Shown: piece after piece, positions 7,125 to 16,331 of the stretch
Layout: every line of letters begins with the position of its first letter
Position numbering within the stretch: the stretch's first letter is position 1
Assembly (NCBI RefSeq): GCF_022829385.1
Contig: NZ_JAKSXX010000246.1
Span: forward strand, 1 to 64,000
DNA length: 64,000 nucleotides
Direction: 5' to 3'
Source: Methylobacterium sp. J-070
Lineage (GTDB): Bacteria; Pseudomonadota; Alphaproteobacteria; Rhizobiales; Beijerinckiaceae
Notes under the pieces: model-generated
Database searches by the model: none
Told to the model about the DNA's origin: nothing
What the model saw: only the letters and a program-made list of their open reading frames with translations
Position numbers and translations under genes: made by a program

Positions 7125-7874
7125 CTATTCGATCTCTCCGCCGGCGGCTCCGCGCGGCATCAGCAAAGCGGCGAGCGCGTTTCCGAGGCCGACCGTCTCC
7201 AGGGCGACGGCCGGCGGCCGCCGATAGGGCGCCCGGGCCGCCGCGACGACGGCATGCACGCCCGTTTCGACGGAGCAGAGGATCGGCACCGACACCTGCG
7301 GCTGCAAGAGTGAGGCCAAGCCCACCAGGGCGGCGCCTCCGAGGATGATCGCCTCGGCCTGATCATGGTCGACGCAGGCCCGGCACGCGGCGGCGAGGTC
7401 CGGCAGCGCCGCCTCCGGATCCTTGGCGATCTCGCCGCCGGTGCGCTCGATCGTCCGGATGCTCGCGAGGCCGTCGCCGAGGCCCAGGCCGGCGACGGCC
7501 TCCGCGAGCATCGGTTTCCACAGGGCGCCGCCGGTCACGATGGCGTAGCGGGACGCCACCGGCTGCGCTGCGCGGCACGCGGCTTCGAGCATCCCGACGA
7601 CCGGGACCGGCGCGATCTCGCGCAGGGCCAGCAGGCCGGGATCGCCGAAGCAGGCGAGGAGCACCGCGTCGCAGCCGTGCCCGTGTTCCGCGAAGGCGTC
7701 GAGGGCGGCATGGCCGGCGATGGCCAGAGCCGCCCGGCTCGCGATGTAGGCGGCGCCGAAGCGCGCCGTGGCCGGAACGAAAGTCGCGGTCCCGCCGGCC
7801 ATGGCGGCGACGCGGTCGGTCACCAGGGCGGTCACCGCGTCGCTGGTGTTCGGGTTGAGCAGGAGGATCCGCAT
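7125..7874 (-). CDS. Asp/Glu/hydantoin racemase family protein (allantoin racemase-like)
   Basis: The 249-residue length and the start MRILLLNPNTSDAVT are those of hydantoin and allantoin racemases. The first catalytic cysteine is present (LLACFGDPG, Cys75). The second, expected in an ILGCAGM-type motif, is replaced: the protein reads IILGGAALVG around residue 180. Racemases of this fold use two cysteines as acid and base, so it may be a one-base enzyme, an inactive or binding form, or have another reaction. Its place between two transporters in an allantoin cluster suggests allantoin as ligand. Confidence 0.8.
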   Translation of the reverse strand: MRILLLNPNTSDAVTALVTDRVAAMAGGTATFVPATARFGAAYIASRAALAIAGHAALDAFAEHGHGCDAVLLACFGDPGLLALREIAPVPVVGMLEAACRAAQPVASRYAIVTGGALWKPMLAEAVAGLGLGDGLASIRTIERTGGEIAKDPEAALPDLAAACRACVDHDQAEAIILGGAALVGLASLLQPQVSVPILCSVETGVHAVVAAARAPYRRPPAVALETVGLGNALAALLMPRGAAGGEIE

Positions 7875-7989
7875 GGCGCGCCCGGGTCCGACGGTGGGGA
7901 TGGGAAGGGTTCGGCGGCGCGGGTGATGCCGCGCCGCCGCGACGGTTCCGTCACCGATCCGGGACGGGGCGATATCGGATCCTCGCGCT

Positions 7990-9486
7990 TCAGGCCGGCT
8001 GCGCGCCGAGGACGGGCCGCCGCCGCATGATCAGCGCGTAGATGGTGAAGCCCAGGCCGCAGCCGATGAACCACGTGAAGTTCGCCACGCCCTCGAGGCC
8101 CGGGAGGAGCACGCACAGGACCGGGATCAGCGCGGAGGGGATGATGGCTCCCACGGCGGCGCGGTTGTAGCCGTCGGTGTACCAATACGTCCCGGCGGGG
8201 CTCATCGTGTAGAGATCGTCGACGATGATCGTCTCGTTCTTCACGCGGTAGAAGTCGGCGATCAGGATCCCGAACAGCGGGCCGATGAACGCGCCGAGGA
8301 TATCGAGCGTGTAGTGGATCACGGCCGGGTTGTTGTAGAGGTTCCAGGGCGTGATGAAGATCGAGCCGACGGCCGCGATCATCCCGCCCATCCGCCAGGA
8401 GATCCGCCGCGGGGACACGTTCGAGAAGTCGAACGCGGGCGAGACGAAGTTCGCCACGATGTTGATCCCGATGGTGGCCGTCATGAAGGTCAGGGCCCCG
8501 AGCACGACCGCGAAGGTGCTGTCGATGCGGCTCACCGTCTCCACCGGATCGGTGATCAGGTGGCCGAAGACCGGCACCGTCGCCGAGGCGGTGATGACCG
8601 TGAGCAGCGAGAACCCGAGGAAGTTCACCGGAAGCCCCCAGAAGTTGCCCCGCTTCACCGCCTCGAAGCTCGATCCGTAGCGCGCGAAATCACCGAAGTT
8701 CAGCATCGGGCCGGAGAAGTAGGAGACCACCAGGGCGACGGCATTGATCATCACCGGGAGCGCGTCCCAGCCGGTGTATTTCACGGTGCCGAGGGTCAGG
8801 CCGATCTCGCCGATGCCGGCCTTGGCCACGAGAAAGGCGGCGAGCGCGATCATCACGACGTAGACCGCCGGCCCCGCCCAGTCGATGAACGCGCGGATCG
8901 CCTCCATGCCGCGCCAGAAGACCAGCGCCTGCAGCACCCAGAGCGTCATGAAGGCTGCCCAGCCGAGCCCCGACAGGCCTGCGAAGCCGTATTGCGCGCG
9001 GTCAGCATAGACGGCGAGGTCCGGCACGAAGCGCAGCGCCACCACCGTGAGGGCGGCCGAGGCGAGGTAGGTCTGGATCCCGTACCACGCGACCGCGATC
9101 AGCCCCCGGATAATCGCCGGGATGTTCGCGCCCTTGACCCCGAAGGAGGCGCGGCAGATCACCGGATACGGCGTACCGGTCTGCTGGCTCGGCTTGGCGA
9201 CCAGGTTGCAGAAAACCTGGACGATCGCGATGCCGACGAGCAGGGCGATCAGCACCTGCCAGCTCACGAGCCCCAGCGAGAACAGGCTGCCGGCGGTCAC
9301 GTAGCCGCCGACGCTGTGTACGTCCGACATCCAGAAGGCGAAGATGTTGTAGGTGCCCCAGCTCTGCTTCCGGAGGGGGGCGAGATCCTCGTTGACGAGA
9401 TCCGGATCGTAACTCGGCTTGATCACCACCGTCTGGTGTTCGTCGCCTGCGGACGTGCCGAGCCCGGCGTCGACCTGTGCGGACAT
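7990..9486 (-). CDS. NCS1 nucleobase/allantoin permease
   Basis: The 498 residues carry about 12 membrane segments. NCS1 hallmarks are the N-terminal NEDLAPLRKQSWGTYNIF, the PYPVICRASFG segment near TM3, and SPAFDFSNV. The ATG ending at 9486 is chosen because AGGGAG lies before it; the frame extends further upstream without a ribosome site. Such carriers import allantoin, hydantoins, uracil or related rings with Na+ or H+. With allantoinase and a racemase on either side, allantoin uptake is the likely role. Confidence 0.88.
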   Translation of the reverse strand: MSAQVDAGLGTSAGDEHQTVVIKPSYDPDLVNEDLAPLRKQSWGTYNIFAFWMSDVHSVGGYVTAGSLFSLGLVSWQVLIALLVGIAIVQVFCNLVAKPSQQTGTPYPVICRASFGVKGANIPAIIRGLIAVAWYGIQTYLASAALTVVALRFVPDLAVYADRAQYGFAGLSGLGWAAFMTLWVLQALVFWRGMEAIRAFIDWAGPAVYVVMIALAAFLVAKAGIGEIGLTLGTVKYTGWDALPVMINAVALVVSYFSGPMLNFGDFARYGSSFEAVKRGNFWGLPVNFLGFSLLTVITASATVPVFGHLITDPVETVSRIDSTFAVVLGALTFMTATIGINIVANFVSPAFDFSNVSPRRISWRMGGMIAAVGSIFITPWNLYNNPAVIHYTLDILGAFIGPLFGILIADFYRVKNETIIVDDLYTMSPAGTYWYTDGYNRAAVGAIIPSALIPVLCVLLPGLEGVANFTWFIGCGLGFTIYALIMRRRPVLGAQPA

Positions 9487-9646
9487 CGCGTTTCTCCCTG
9501 TCCGATGCAGCCCTGTTGCCGGGCCTTCTCGCGATCGTGCCGGCCCGTGCCGGTCCGGAACGCAAAACGTAGGCTTGGTTCGCCGCCCGCGGTCGGCCGA
9601 TGCGGGGACGGCGGGATCCCGGAGCGCCCCGGGCCCGCGGTGGCGC

Positions 9647-10828
9647 TCACACGGCGGGTCGGGGCGATCGGCCGAGGCGGGCATCCAGCCTGTCCCGCAG
9701 CCGGGGATTGTCGGCTGAGGTGCGCGTGGCCTCCGCGAAGCGCCGGGCCAGGTCCGGATGCGTATCGGCCTGGGGCCCGAGTCCGTCCGCGTAGACCCGC
9801 TCGGCCATCGCGGCCCCCTCGTCGATCGAGCGGCCGGACAGGTCGGCGCAGAGGGCGCCGAAGACCTCGCGGAACAGCGCGCGGCCCATGCGGCTCGGGC
9901 GATAGCCGCCGTGCGGCGGATGCGCGGCGATCCAGTGGCGGGCGATGTCCAGCCGGGTCGTCACCCAGGCATCGGGATGGTCGCCGACATAGTCGAGGAA
10001 CCGTTCCAGGGCGGCCGTCCGGCCGGGGCGGCCGACCAGGCGGCAGTGAAGCCCCACCGACATGATCCCGCCGTGCCGCATCCCGCCCTCGCGGTACAGG
10101 ACATCGAACGTGTCCTTGAGGTAGGCGAAGAACTGGTCGCCGCTGTTGAAGCCCTGCGGTGTCGCGAACCGCATGTCGTTGGCGTCGAGGGTATAGGGGA
10201 CGACGAGCTGCTGGCGGCCGCCGGTCAGGATCCAGTACGGCAGATCGTCCGCATAGGAATCGGCAAGATAGAGGAAGCCGCCCTCGGCGGCGGCCAGGGC
10301 CACGGTATTCGCGGAGGTCCGTCCCTGGTAGAGGCCGAGCGGCCTGTTGCCGGTCAGCGCCGTCTGGAGCGCGACGGCCGCGTCGAGGTCGGCCCGCTCG
10401 GCTTCCGGGCTGTGGTCGCGGTAGTCGATCCAGCGCAGGCCGTGGCTGGCGATCTCCCAGCCGGCCTCGACCATGGCCGAAACGGCCTCGGTGTTGCGCT
10501 GCATCGCTGAGGCAACGCCGAAGACCGTGACGGGCAGGTTCCGGCGGGTGAACGCCCGCCAGAGACGCCAGAAGCCGGCCCGCGCGCCGTACTCGTAGAG
10601 CGATTCCATGTTGGCGTGGCGCCGACCCGGCCAGGGCAGAGCGCCGACGATCTCGGACAGGAAGGCTTCCGACGCCGCGTCACCATGGAGGACGCAATTT
10701 TCGCCGCCCTCCTCGTAGTTGACGACGAACTGAACGGCGACACGCTTGTTCTCGGGCCAGCGCGGGTCCGGCCGGTGCCGGCCATAACCCACCATGTCGC
10801 GGGGATAGTCCTGGTCGAGATCGAACAT
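9647..10828 (-). CDS. puuE: Allantoinase, PuuE (polysaccharide deacetylase-like) type, with C-terminal extension
   Basis: It hydrolyses allantoin to allantoate using a metal-independent deacetylase fold. Residues 1-300 match PuuE: MFDLDQDYPRDMVGYG, NYEEGGE, ASHGLRWIDY, GRTSANT and VGLHCRLVGRPGR. About 90 further residues follow, containing a HPDLARR stretch that recalls the HPDLAGR motif of OHCU decarboxylases, which are fused to PuuE in some rhizobia. Here the domain is too short and lacks the GGVFEH part, so it may be a remnant. Start at 10828 fits the PuuE N-terminus; the frame continues upstream. Confidence 0.9.
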   Translation of the reverse strand: MFDLDQDYPRDMVGYGRHRPDPRWPENKRVAVQFVVNYEEGGENCVLHGDAASEAFLSEIVGALPWPGRRHANMESLYEYGARAGFWRLWRAFTRRNLPVTVFGVASAMQRNTEAVSAMVEAGWEIASHGLRWIDYRDHSPEAERADLDAAVALQTALTGNRPLGLYQGRTSANTVALAAAEGGFLYLADSYADDLPYWILTGGRQQLVVPYTLDANDMRFATPQGFNSGDQFFAYLKDTFDVLYREGGMRHGGIMSVGLHCRLVGRPGRTAALERFLDYVGDHPDAWVTTRLDIARHWIAAHPPHGGYRPSRMGRALFREVFGALCADLSGRSIDEGAAMAERVYADGLGPQADTHPDLARRFAEATRTSADNPRLRDRLDARLGRSPRPAV

Positions 10829-10955
10829 CGTGCGAGGCCTCGTCCCGACGCGTGATAGCGGGCGCGTCGCTCCGCGGTCCAATATCCTGTTCGGCTCGAT
10901 TGATACGCCGCGCGTCTGGATCGCGCTCACGTCGACCGGGCGACCGAGGCTGCCC

Positions 10956-11858
10956 CTACCGGTTCCGGTACGCCTCGGCGAGTCCCGCGGCGTCCTCGCC
11001 GATCAGGGTCAGGAAGTTGTCGACCACCGGGCTCTTCCGCCGGTGGTGCAACGCATAGACGTCGGCCGAGAGGAAGGGCGGATCGATCGGCAGAACGACG
11101 ACGTCCGGATGGCGCAGGCGACCGACGAATTCCGGTATGATCGCGAGGCCGAAGCCGGCGGCGACGAGACTGACCAGAGACGACGCCTCCCGGACCTGCT
11201 GCGAGATGCGCGGGGTGAAGCCCCGGACGACGCAGGCGCGGAAGATCTCGTCGGCGAAGCGGGAGCTTTCGAGGCGCAGCGAGATCAGCCGCTCGGTTCG
11301 AAAGACATCGACGGGAACGCTGCTGCCGGCGGCGAGGTCATGGTCGGCCGGAAGGGCCACACACAGCCGTTCTCGCCACGCCAGGTGGGCGACGAGGTCG
11401 GGGTCTTCGGGCGGACAGCGCAGGACGCTCAGATCCGTCCGGTGCGCCTTGAGCGCCGCGATCTGATCGTCCGGCGCCATCTCGTGGATGCGCACGTCCA
11501 CCGCCCGGAACCGCTGCTCGAAGGCGCGGATCAGGCTTCCGAGCGGCCCGGTGAGGACGGAACTCGTCATCCCGATGTTCAGGATGCCTGCGGCCCCCGT
11601 GCCGATGGTCCGCGCCCGGTCGGCCGCATCGACGCTCTGGCGCAGGATCGCCCGGGCGTTCCGCAGGAAATCCGCACCGGCGGCCGTCAAGGCGACGCGT
11701 CGGCTCGACCGTTCGAACAGGGTGACGCCGATCTCCACCTCGAGGTCGCGGATCTGCTGGCTCAGCGGCGGCTGAGACACGCCCAGGACGTTGGCCGCCG
11801 CGGTGAAGCTGAGGTGCTCGGCGACCGCGACGAAATAACGGAGGTGTCGCAGCTCCAT
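10956..11858 (-). CDS. LysR-family regulator, probable control of the ureide genes
   Basis: The 300-residue protein has a winged helix-turn-helix at residues 1-60 (MELRHLRYFVAVAEHLSFT, VSQPPLSQQIRDLE) and a periplasmic-binding-like effector domain after residue 90. It is divergent from the ureidoglycine aminohydrolase gene and ends 127 bases before puuE on the same strand. LysR proteins generally control the divergent operon in response to a pathway intermediate, so a ureide is the expected effector. The ATG at 11858 is chosen by family alignment; an ATG four codons upstream is possible. Confidence 0.88.
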   Translation of the reverse strand: MELRHLRYFVAVAEHLSFTAAANVLGVSQPPLSQQIRDLEVEIGVTLFERSSRRVALTAAGADFLRNARAILRQSVDAADRARTIGTGAAGILNIGMTSSVLTGPLGSLIRAFEQRFRAVDVRIHEMAPDDQIAALKAHRTDLSVLRCPPEDPDLVAHLAWRERLCVALPADHDLAAGSSVPVDVFRTERLISLRLESSRFADEIFRACVVRGFTPRISQQVREASSLVSLVAAGFGLAIIPEFVGRLRHPDVVVLPIDPPFLSADVYALHHRRKSPVVDNFLTLIGEDAAGLAEAYRNR

Positions 11859-12020
11859 GCGCAGAACCATATGGATTTCGAATAAATCACAACACAGAAG
11901 GTATTTGACGTCTAGACCGTTGCTGACGATGGTCAGCGAGCCGGCTGTCCGCGCCGCGTCGAGGCGGGCGTCCGCGTCGCCCCGCGCCGTCCGCAGCCTC
12001 GGAGCCCGAGAGAGACCCCC
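11859..12020. promoter_or_regulatory. Divergent LysR / ureidoglycine aminohydrolase control region
   Basis: The 162-base region is AT-rich near the LysR start. It holds the dyad GATTTCGAATAAATC (11874-11888, five-base arms), a candidate LysR site, and TTGACG at 11905-11910 followed after 17 bases by a weak -10-like GATGGT. Both assignments are by eye. Confidence 0.4.
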
Positions 12021-12860
12021 ATGTCGCAGTCGCCCTACAATCCCCCCTGCGGCGGCCTGCCCCCGCAGACGGCGCTGATGACCGGTCGGGCGGTGTTCAC
12101 CGAGGCCTACGCGGTCATCCCGAAGGGCGTGATGAGCGACATCGTCAACAGCGTGCTGCCCTTCTGGACAGGCACGCGGGCGTGGATCCTGGCCCGCCCG
12201 CAATCGGGCTTCTCCGAGACCTTCGCACAGTACCTGATGGAGGTCGCCCCCGGCGGCGGCAGCGAACAGCCCGAGCCGGATCCGGAGGCCGAGGGCGTCC
12301 TCTTCGTGGTCGACGGCGACCTGCGGCTCGTCCTCGACGGTCACGCGCACGACCTGCGGCCGGGGAGCTACGCCTACCTGACGCCCGGAGCCGCCTGGAG
12401 CCTGCGGACCGTCGGCGACGCCCCGGCGCGCTTCCACTGGATCCGCAAGGCCTACGAGCGCGTGCCGGGCCTGGACGCGCCCGAATCCTTCCTCGCCCAC
12501 GAGTCCGAGATCACGCCCGCGGCCATGCCGGGCACGGACGGAGCCTGGGCCACGACGCGGTTCGTCGCGTCCGACGACGTGCGCCACGACATGCACGTGA
12601 ACATCGTGACGCTGCGTCCGGGTGCGTCGATCCCCTTCGAGGAGACGCACGTGATGGAGCACGGCCTGTTCGTGCTCGCGGGCAAGGCAGTCTACCGGCT
12701 CAACCGCGACTGGGTCGAGGTCGAGGCGGGGGACTTCATGTGGCTGCGCGCGTTCTGCCCGCAGGCCTGCTACACCGGCGGCCCGGGCCCGTTCCGCTAT
12801 CTGCTCTACAAGGACGTCAACCGGCACGCCGGCCTGCGTCTCCGGTCAGGATCCCAATGA
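12021..12860 (+). CDS. allE: (S)-ureidoglycine aminohydrolase
   Basis: A bicupin of 279 residues that releases ammonia from ureidoglycine to give ureidoglycolate, with Mn2+ in the C-terminal cupin. Visible: the conserved N-terminal RAVFTEAYAVIPKGVMSDIV, the first cupin around residues 65-125, and the second with PFEETHVMEHGLFVLAGK, which carries the metal-binding E, H and H. Its stop overlaps the start of the next gene in ATGA, so the two are coupled. It is divergent from the LysR gene. Confidence 0.92.
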   Translation: MSQSPYNPPCGGLPPQTALMTGRAVFTEAYAVIPKGVMSDIVNSVLPFWTGTRAWILARPQSGFSETFAQYLMEVAPGGGSEQPEPDPEAEGVLFVVDGDLRLVLDGHAHDLRPGSYAYLTPGAAWSLRTVGDAPARFHWIRKAYERVPGLDAPESFLAHESEITPAAMPGTDGAWATTRFVASDDVRHDMHVNIVTLRPGASIPFEETHVMEHGLFVLAGKAVYRLNRDWVEVEAGDFMWLRAFCPQACYTGGPGPFRYLLYKDVNRHAGLRLRSGSQ

Positions 12861-13366
12861 CCCGGCGCACGCTCACGGCCCGACAGCTGACGGCCGAGGC
12901 CTTCGCGCCCTTCGGGACCGTGATCGACAAGGCCGGCGCCCTGCCGCGCCCGATGAATGCGGGCAAGGCACGCCGCTTCCACGATCTCGCGACGGTGCAG
13001 GTGTCCGGCGCGGCGGCCGATGCCGTCGTCGGACTGGTCGAGGCGGAACCCTACGACCTCCCGCTGACGTTCCGGCTCGTGGAACGCCACCCCCTCGGCA
13101 GCCAGGCGTTCATCCCCCTCAGCGCGGCCCCGTTTCTCGTGGTGACATGCCCCGACGCCGGGGATCGCCCGGGGGATCCCCAGGCCTTCGTCACAGAGCC
13201 CTGGCAGGGCGTGTGCTACGCACCCGGGACCTGGCACGGCGTGCTCACGCCCTTCGGACAACCTCAGGATTTCGTCGTCGTGGACCGCGGCGGCCCAGGG
13301 GCGAACCTGGAGGAATACCTGTTCGACGAGGCCTGGACCGTCACCCTGCCGGCCTCCGTCGGATAG
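12857..13366 (+). CDS. allA: Ureidoglycolate lyase
   Basis: It splits ureidoglycolate into glyoxylate and urea. The 169 residues begin with LTAEAFAPFGTVID and contain FHDLATV, ERHPLGSQAFIPL, CYAPGTWHGVL and FVVVDRGG, all AllA signatures. The ATG overlaps the upstream stop codon. Urea and glyoxylate would be the pathway end products; no urease gene is in the window. Confidence 0.93.
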   Translation: MTRRTLTARQLTAEAFAPFGTVIDKAGALPRPMNAGKARRFHDLATVQVSGAAADAVVGLVEAEPYDLPLTFRLVERHPLGSQAFIPLSAAPFLVVTCPDAGDRPGDPQAFVTEPWQGVCYAPGTWHGVLTPFGQPQDFVVVDRGGPGANLEEYLFDEAWTVTLPASVG

Positions 13367-13577
13367 CGGCACGGAGCCGGCCGAGTTCGGCCAGCCCGCG
13401 TCGGCAGGCCGACCATCCCGTCCGCCCGCCCGGTACGACGGCAGGCGCCTCACTGCGCGCCCTCACCGGCGGGATCCTTCGCAAGGAGGCGGTCGCGCGA
13501 GGCGCAACGCCCCGTTCCCGCCGCGCCTCGCGTGCCCCCCGGGCGGGCGACGAGGCGATGCGAACGCGTGCCGCCCG

Positions 13578-14198
13578 TCAGCTGAGGGCGACCGCGAAGC
13601 CGCGTTGCACGGCCGGCCGGTCCATCAGCGCGCGATACCAGCGCTGCACATGCGGGTATTCGGCCAGGTCGACCCGATGGCGCTCGTGCCGCCAAACCCA
13701 ACCCAGGATCGCGAAATCCGCCACCGAGAGCGCATCCACCAAGTACGCGACCTGAGCCAGGCGCCGGTCCAGGACGCCGTAGAGGCGCCGCGTCTCGCCG
13801 AGATAGCGCGCGAGCCCGTAGGCCCGGTCCTTCTCGTCGACCCCGAGAAAATGGTGGACCTGCCCGGGCATCGGTCCGAAGCCGCCCATCTGCCACATGA
13901 GCCATTCCAGCACGGCCGTGCGCAGCCGCCGGTCCTCGGGGAGGAAGCGGCCCGACTTCTCGCCCAAATAGAGGAGGATCGCGCCGGATTCGAAGACCGA
14001 GATCGGGGCCTGATCGGGCCCGTCCGGATCGACGATGGCCGGGATCCGGTTGTTCGGGCTGATGGCGAGGAAGTCCGGCTCGTGCTGCCGCCCCTTGGTG
14101 ATGTCCACCGGCCTGACCCGGTAGGGCAGCTCCATCTCCTCCAACGCCACGCTGATCTTGCGTCCGTTGGGGGTGTCCCAGGCATAGAGATCGATCAT
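13578..14198 (-). CDS. Glutathione S-transferase, YfcG/YghU-like
   Basis: The 206-residue protein has an N-terminal thioredoxin-like half (DLYAWDTPNGRKISVALEE, NNRIPAIVD, FESGAILLYLGEKSG) and a helical C-terminal half. TPNGRKISIALEE with an Asn in the active loop marks the Nu-class (YfcG-like) enzymes, which use two glutathiones and act as disulfide-bond reductases. The ATG at 14198 fits the domain; the frame extends upstream without support. It is divergent from the amidotransferase at 14442. Confidence 0.88.
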   Translation of the reverse strand: MIDLYAWDTPNGRKISVALEEMELPYRVRPVDITKGRQHEPDFLAISPNNRIPAIVDPDGPDQAPISVFESGAILLYLGEKSGRFLPEDRRLRTAVLEWLMWQMGGFGPMPGQVHHFLGVDEKDRAYGLARYLGETRRLYGVLDRRLAQVAYLVDALSVADFAILGWVWRHERHRVDLAEYPHVQRWYRALMDRPAVQRGFAVALS

Positions 14199-14441
14199 TG
14201 CGGGTCCATCTGCTCGCGAGCCCAAGGCCCATTGTCGCCGATCCGGGCCGGCAATCCACCCGTGATCCGCGCGCGCCGGCCGCCCCTGGCGACCCGACGG
14301 CGACATCCCCACAGGTATCCGGACGGACGATCCGCGGAGGGGCGCGCCGCGACGGCGTCGCCGCAACGGAACGCAGCGGCTGCCCGACCGTTGCGCCCCC
14401 TTGGAGCGTCGCATCGGCCGGGTCAGGGACGGATCGCCAGG

Positions 14442-16211
14442 ATGTGCGGGATCTGCGGTGAGATCAGCTTCGACGGTCCGGCCGATCCGGCCGCCGTCCA
14501 TGCCATGATGGGGTGTCTCCGGCCCCGCGGGCCGGACGGGGAGGGCCTGTTCGGCTCGGGCCGCGTCGTCTTCGGGCACCGCCGGCTGAAGATCATCGAC
14601 CTGTCCGAGGCCGGTCAGCAACCGATGGTCGATCCGGGCCTCGGCCTCGCCATCGTCTTCAACGGCTGCATCTACAACTTCCGTGCGCTGCGCGCGGAGT
14701 TGGAGGCCAAGGGCTACCGCTTCTTCTCGACGAGCGACACCGAGGTGGTCCTGAAGGCCTTCCACGCCTGGGGCAGCGCCTGCGTCGAGCGCTTCTACGG
14801 CATGTTCGCCTTCGCGGTGCTGGAGCGCGATTCAGGCCGCGTCACGCTGGCCCGGGACCGGCTCGGCGTGAAGCCGCTCTACTACAGCGAGGCGAGGAAG
14901 CGATTCCGCTTCGCCTCGTCGCTGCCGGCCCTTCTCGCCGCCGGCGACGTCGATACGGCGATCGATCCGGCCGCGCTCCACCACTACATGAGCTGGCACG
15001 CGGGCGTGCCGGCGCCGCTCACCATCCTGAAGGGCGTGCGCAAGCTCGCGCCGGCCACGATCCTGACCATCGAGGCGGACGGCGCGCGCCGCGAGACGAC
15101 CTACTGGACGGTGACGATCGGACCCCGCGACGCCGATCGCGGGATGACCGAGGCCGACTGGCGGGAGGCCGTGCTCGAAACCCTCGGAACCGCGGTGGAG
15201 CGCCGGCAGGTCTCCGACGTCCCCACCGGCGTCCTCCTGTCGGGCGGTCTCGACAGTTCGATCCTGGTGGCACTGCTGGCCCGCAGGGGCCAGACGGGCT
15301 TGAAGACGTTCTCCGTCGGCTTCGACGCGGTCAACGGCGTCGAGGGGGACGAGTTCAAGTACTCGGACATCATCGCCAAAACCTTCGACACCGACCATAC
15401 CAAGCTGGCCGTCGACGGCTCGCGCACCCTCGAGGCGCTGCCGGCGGCGATCGCGGCGATGTCCGAGCCGCAGATGAGCCACGACGCGGTGGCGTTCCTG
15501 CTCCTGTCGCAGGAGGTCGCCAAGCACGTGACGGTGATCCAGAGCGGTCAGGGCGCCGACGAGGTGTTCGGCGGTTATCACTGGTATCCGAAGCTGATGG
15601 GCTCGGCCGATCCGGTCGCCGATTACGCCGCGGCGTATTTCGACCGCGACCACGCCGAGATGCGCCGCGCCCTGGCGCCCGACATGGTGAACGGCGACTA
15701 CAGCACCGCGTACATCGCCGATTTCTTCGCCGCCTCGGACAGCAGCAGTGCGATCGACAAGACCCTTCAGCTCGACCAGCAGATCATGATGGTCGATGAC
15801 CCGGTCAAGCGCGTCGACAACATGACCATGGCCTGCGGCCTCGAGGCGCGCGTGCCGTTCCTCGACCACGACCTCGTCGAGCTGGCGGCCCGCATCCCGG
15901 CCGCGCTGAAGGTCCGCGACGGCGGCAAGTACATCCTGAAGGAAGCCGCGCGGGCCGTGGTGCCGTCCGAGGTGATCGATCGGAAGAAGGGGTATTTTCC
16001 GGTCCCGGCGCTGAAGCATATCCGCGGCCCGTTCCTGGACTTCGTCCGCGACGTGCTCGACCGGCCCGAGGCGCGGGCCCGCGGGATCTTCGACCGCGCC
16101 TACGTTGATCACCTGCTCGCCGACCCGGACGGCACGCTGACGCCGAAGGGCAATTCGAAGCTCTGGCAGGTCGCCCTCCTGGAGAGCTGGCTCCAGACGC
16201 AGGGCGTTTGA
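14442..16211 (+). CDS. N-acetylglutaminylglutamine amidotransferase (asparagine synthase family)
   Basis: The 589 residues consist of an N-terminal class II glutaminase (MCGICGEISFDG with Cys2, RPRGPDGEG, FNGCIYNFR) and an ATP-pyrophosphatase domain (VLLSGGLDSSILVALL). Particular stretches such as QSGQGADEVFGGYHWYP and DDPVKRVDNMTMACGLEAR match the amidotransferase that makes the osmolyte N-acetylglutaminylglutamine amide rather than AsnB. That system normally pairs it with a synthetase/acetyltransferase and a peptidase; neither is adjacent here. The start is fixed by the MCGIC motif. Confidence 0.85.
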   Translation: MCGICGEISFDGPADPAAVHAMMGCLRPRGPDGEGLFGSGRVVFGHRRLKIIDLSEAGQQPMVDPGLGLAIVFNGCIYNFRALRAELEAKGYRFFSTSDTEVVLKAFHAWGSACVERFYGMFAFAVLERDSGRVTLARDRLGVKPLYYSEARKRFRFASSLPALLAAGDVDTAIDPAALHHYMSWHAGVPAPLTILKGVRKLAPATILTIEADGARRETTYWTVTIGPRDADRGMTEADWREAVLETLGTAVERRQVSDVPTGVLLSGGLDSSILVALLARRGQTGLKTFSVGFDAVNGVEGDEFKYSDIIAKTFDTDHTKLAVDGSRTLEALPAAIAAMSEPQMSHDAVAFLLLSQEVAKHVTVIQSGQGADEVFGGYHWYPKLMGSADPVADYAAAYFDRDHAEMRRALAPDMVNGDYSTAYIADFFAASDSSSAIDKTLQLDQQIMMVDDPVKRVDNMTMACGLEARVPFLDHDLVELAARIPAALKVRDGGKYILKEAARAVVPSEVIDRKKGYFPVPALKHIRGPFLDFVRDVLDRPEARARGIFDRAYVDHLLADPDGTLTPKGNSKLWQVALLESWLQTQGV

Positions 16212-16331
16212 GGCGGCCGCCGCGGCACGGCCCTCGCGAGGGATCGTGATCGGCACGGCGCTCAAGGTGCCGCGCTTTGTCCACGATCGTCCGAGATCAG
16301 AGCCGCGCCCCACACCCGGAGGAGACCCTCG

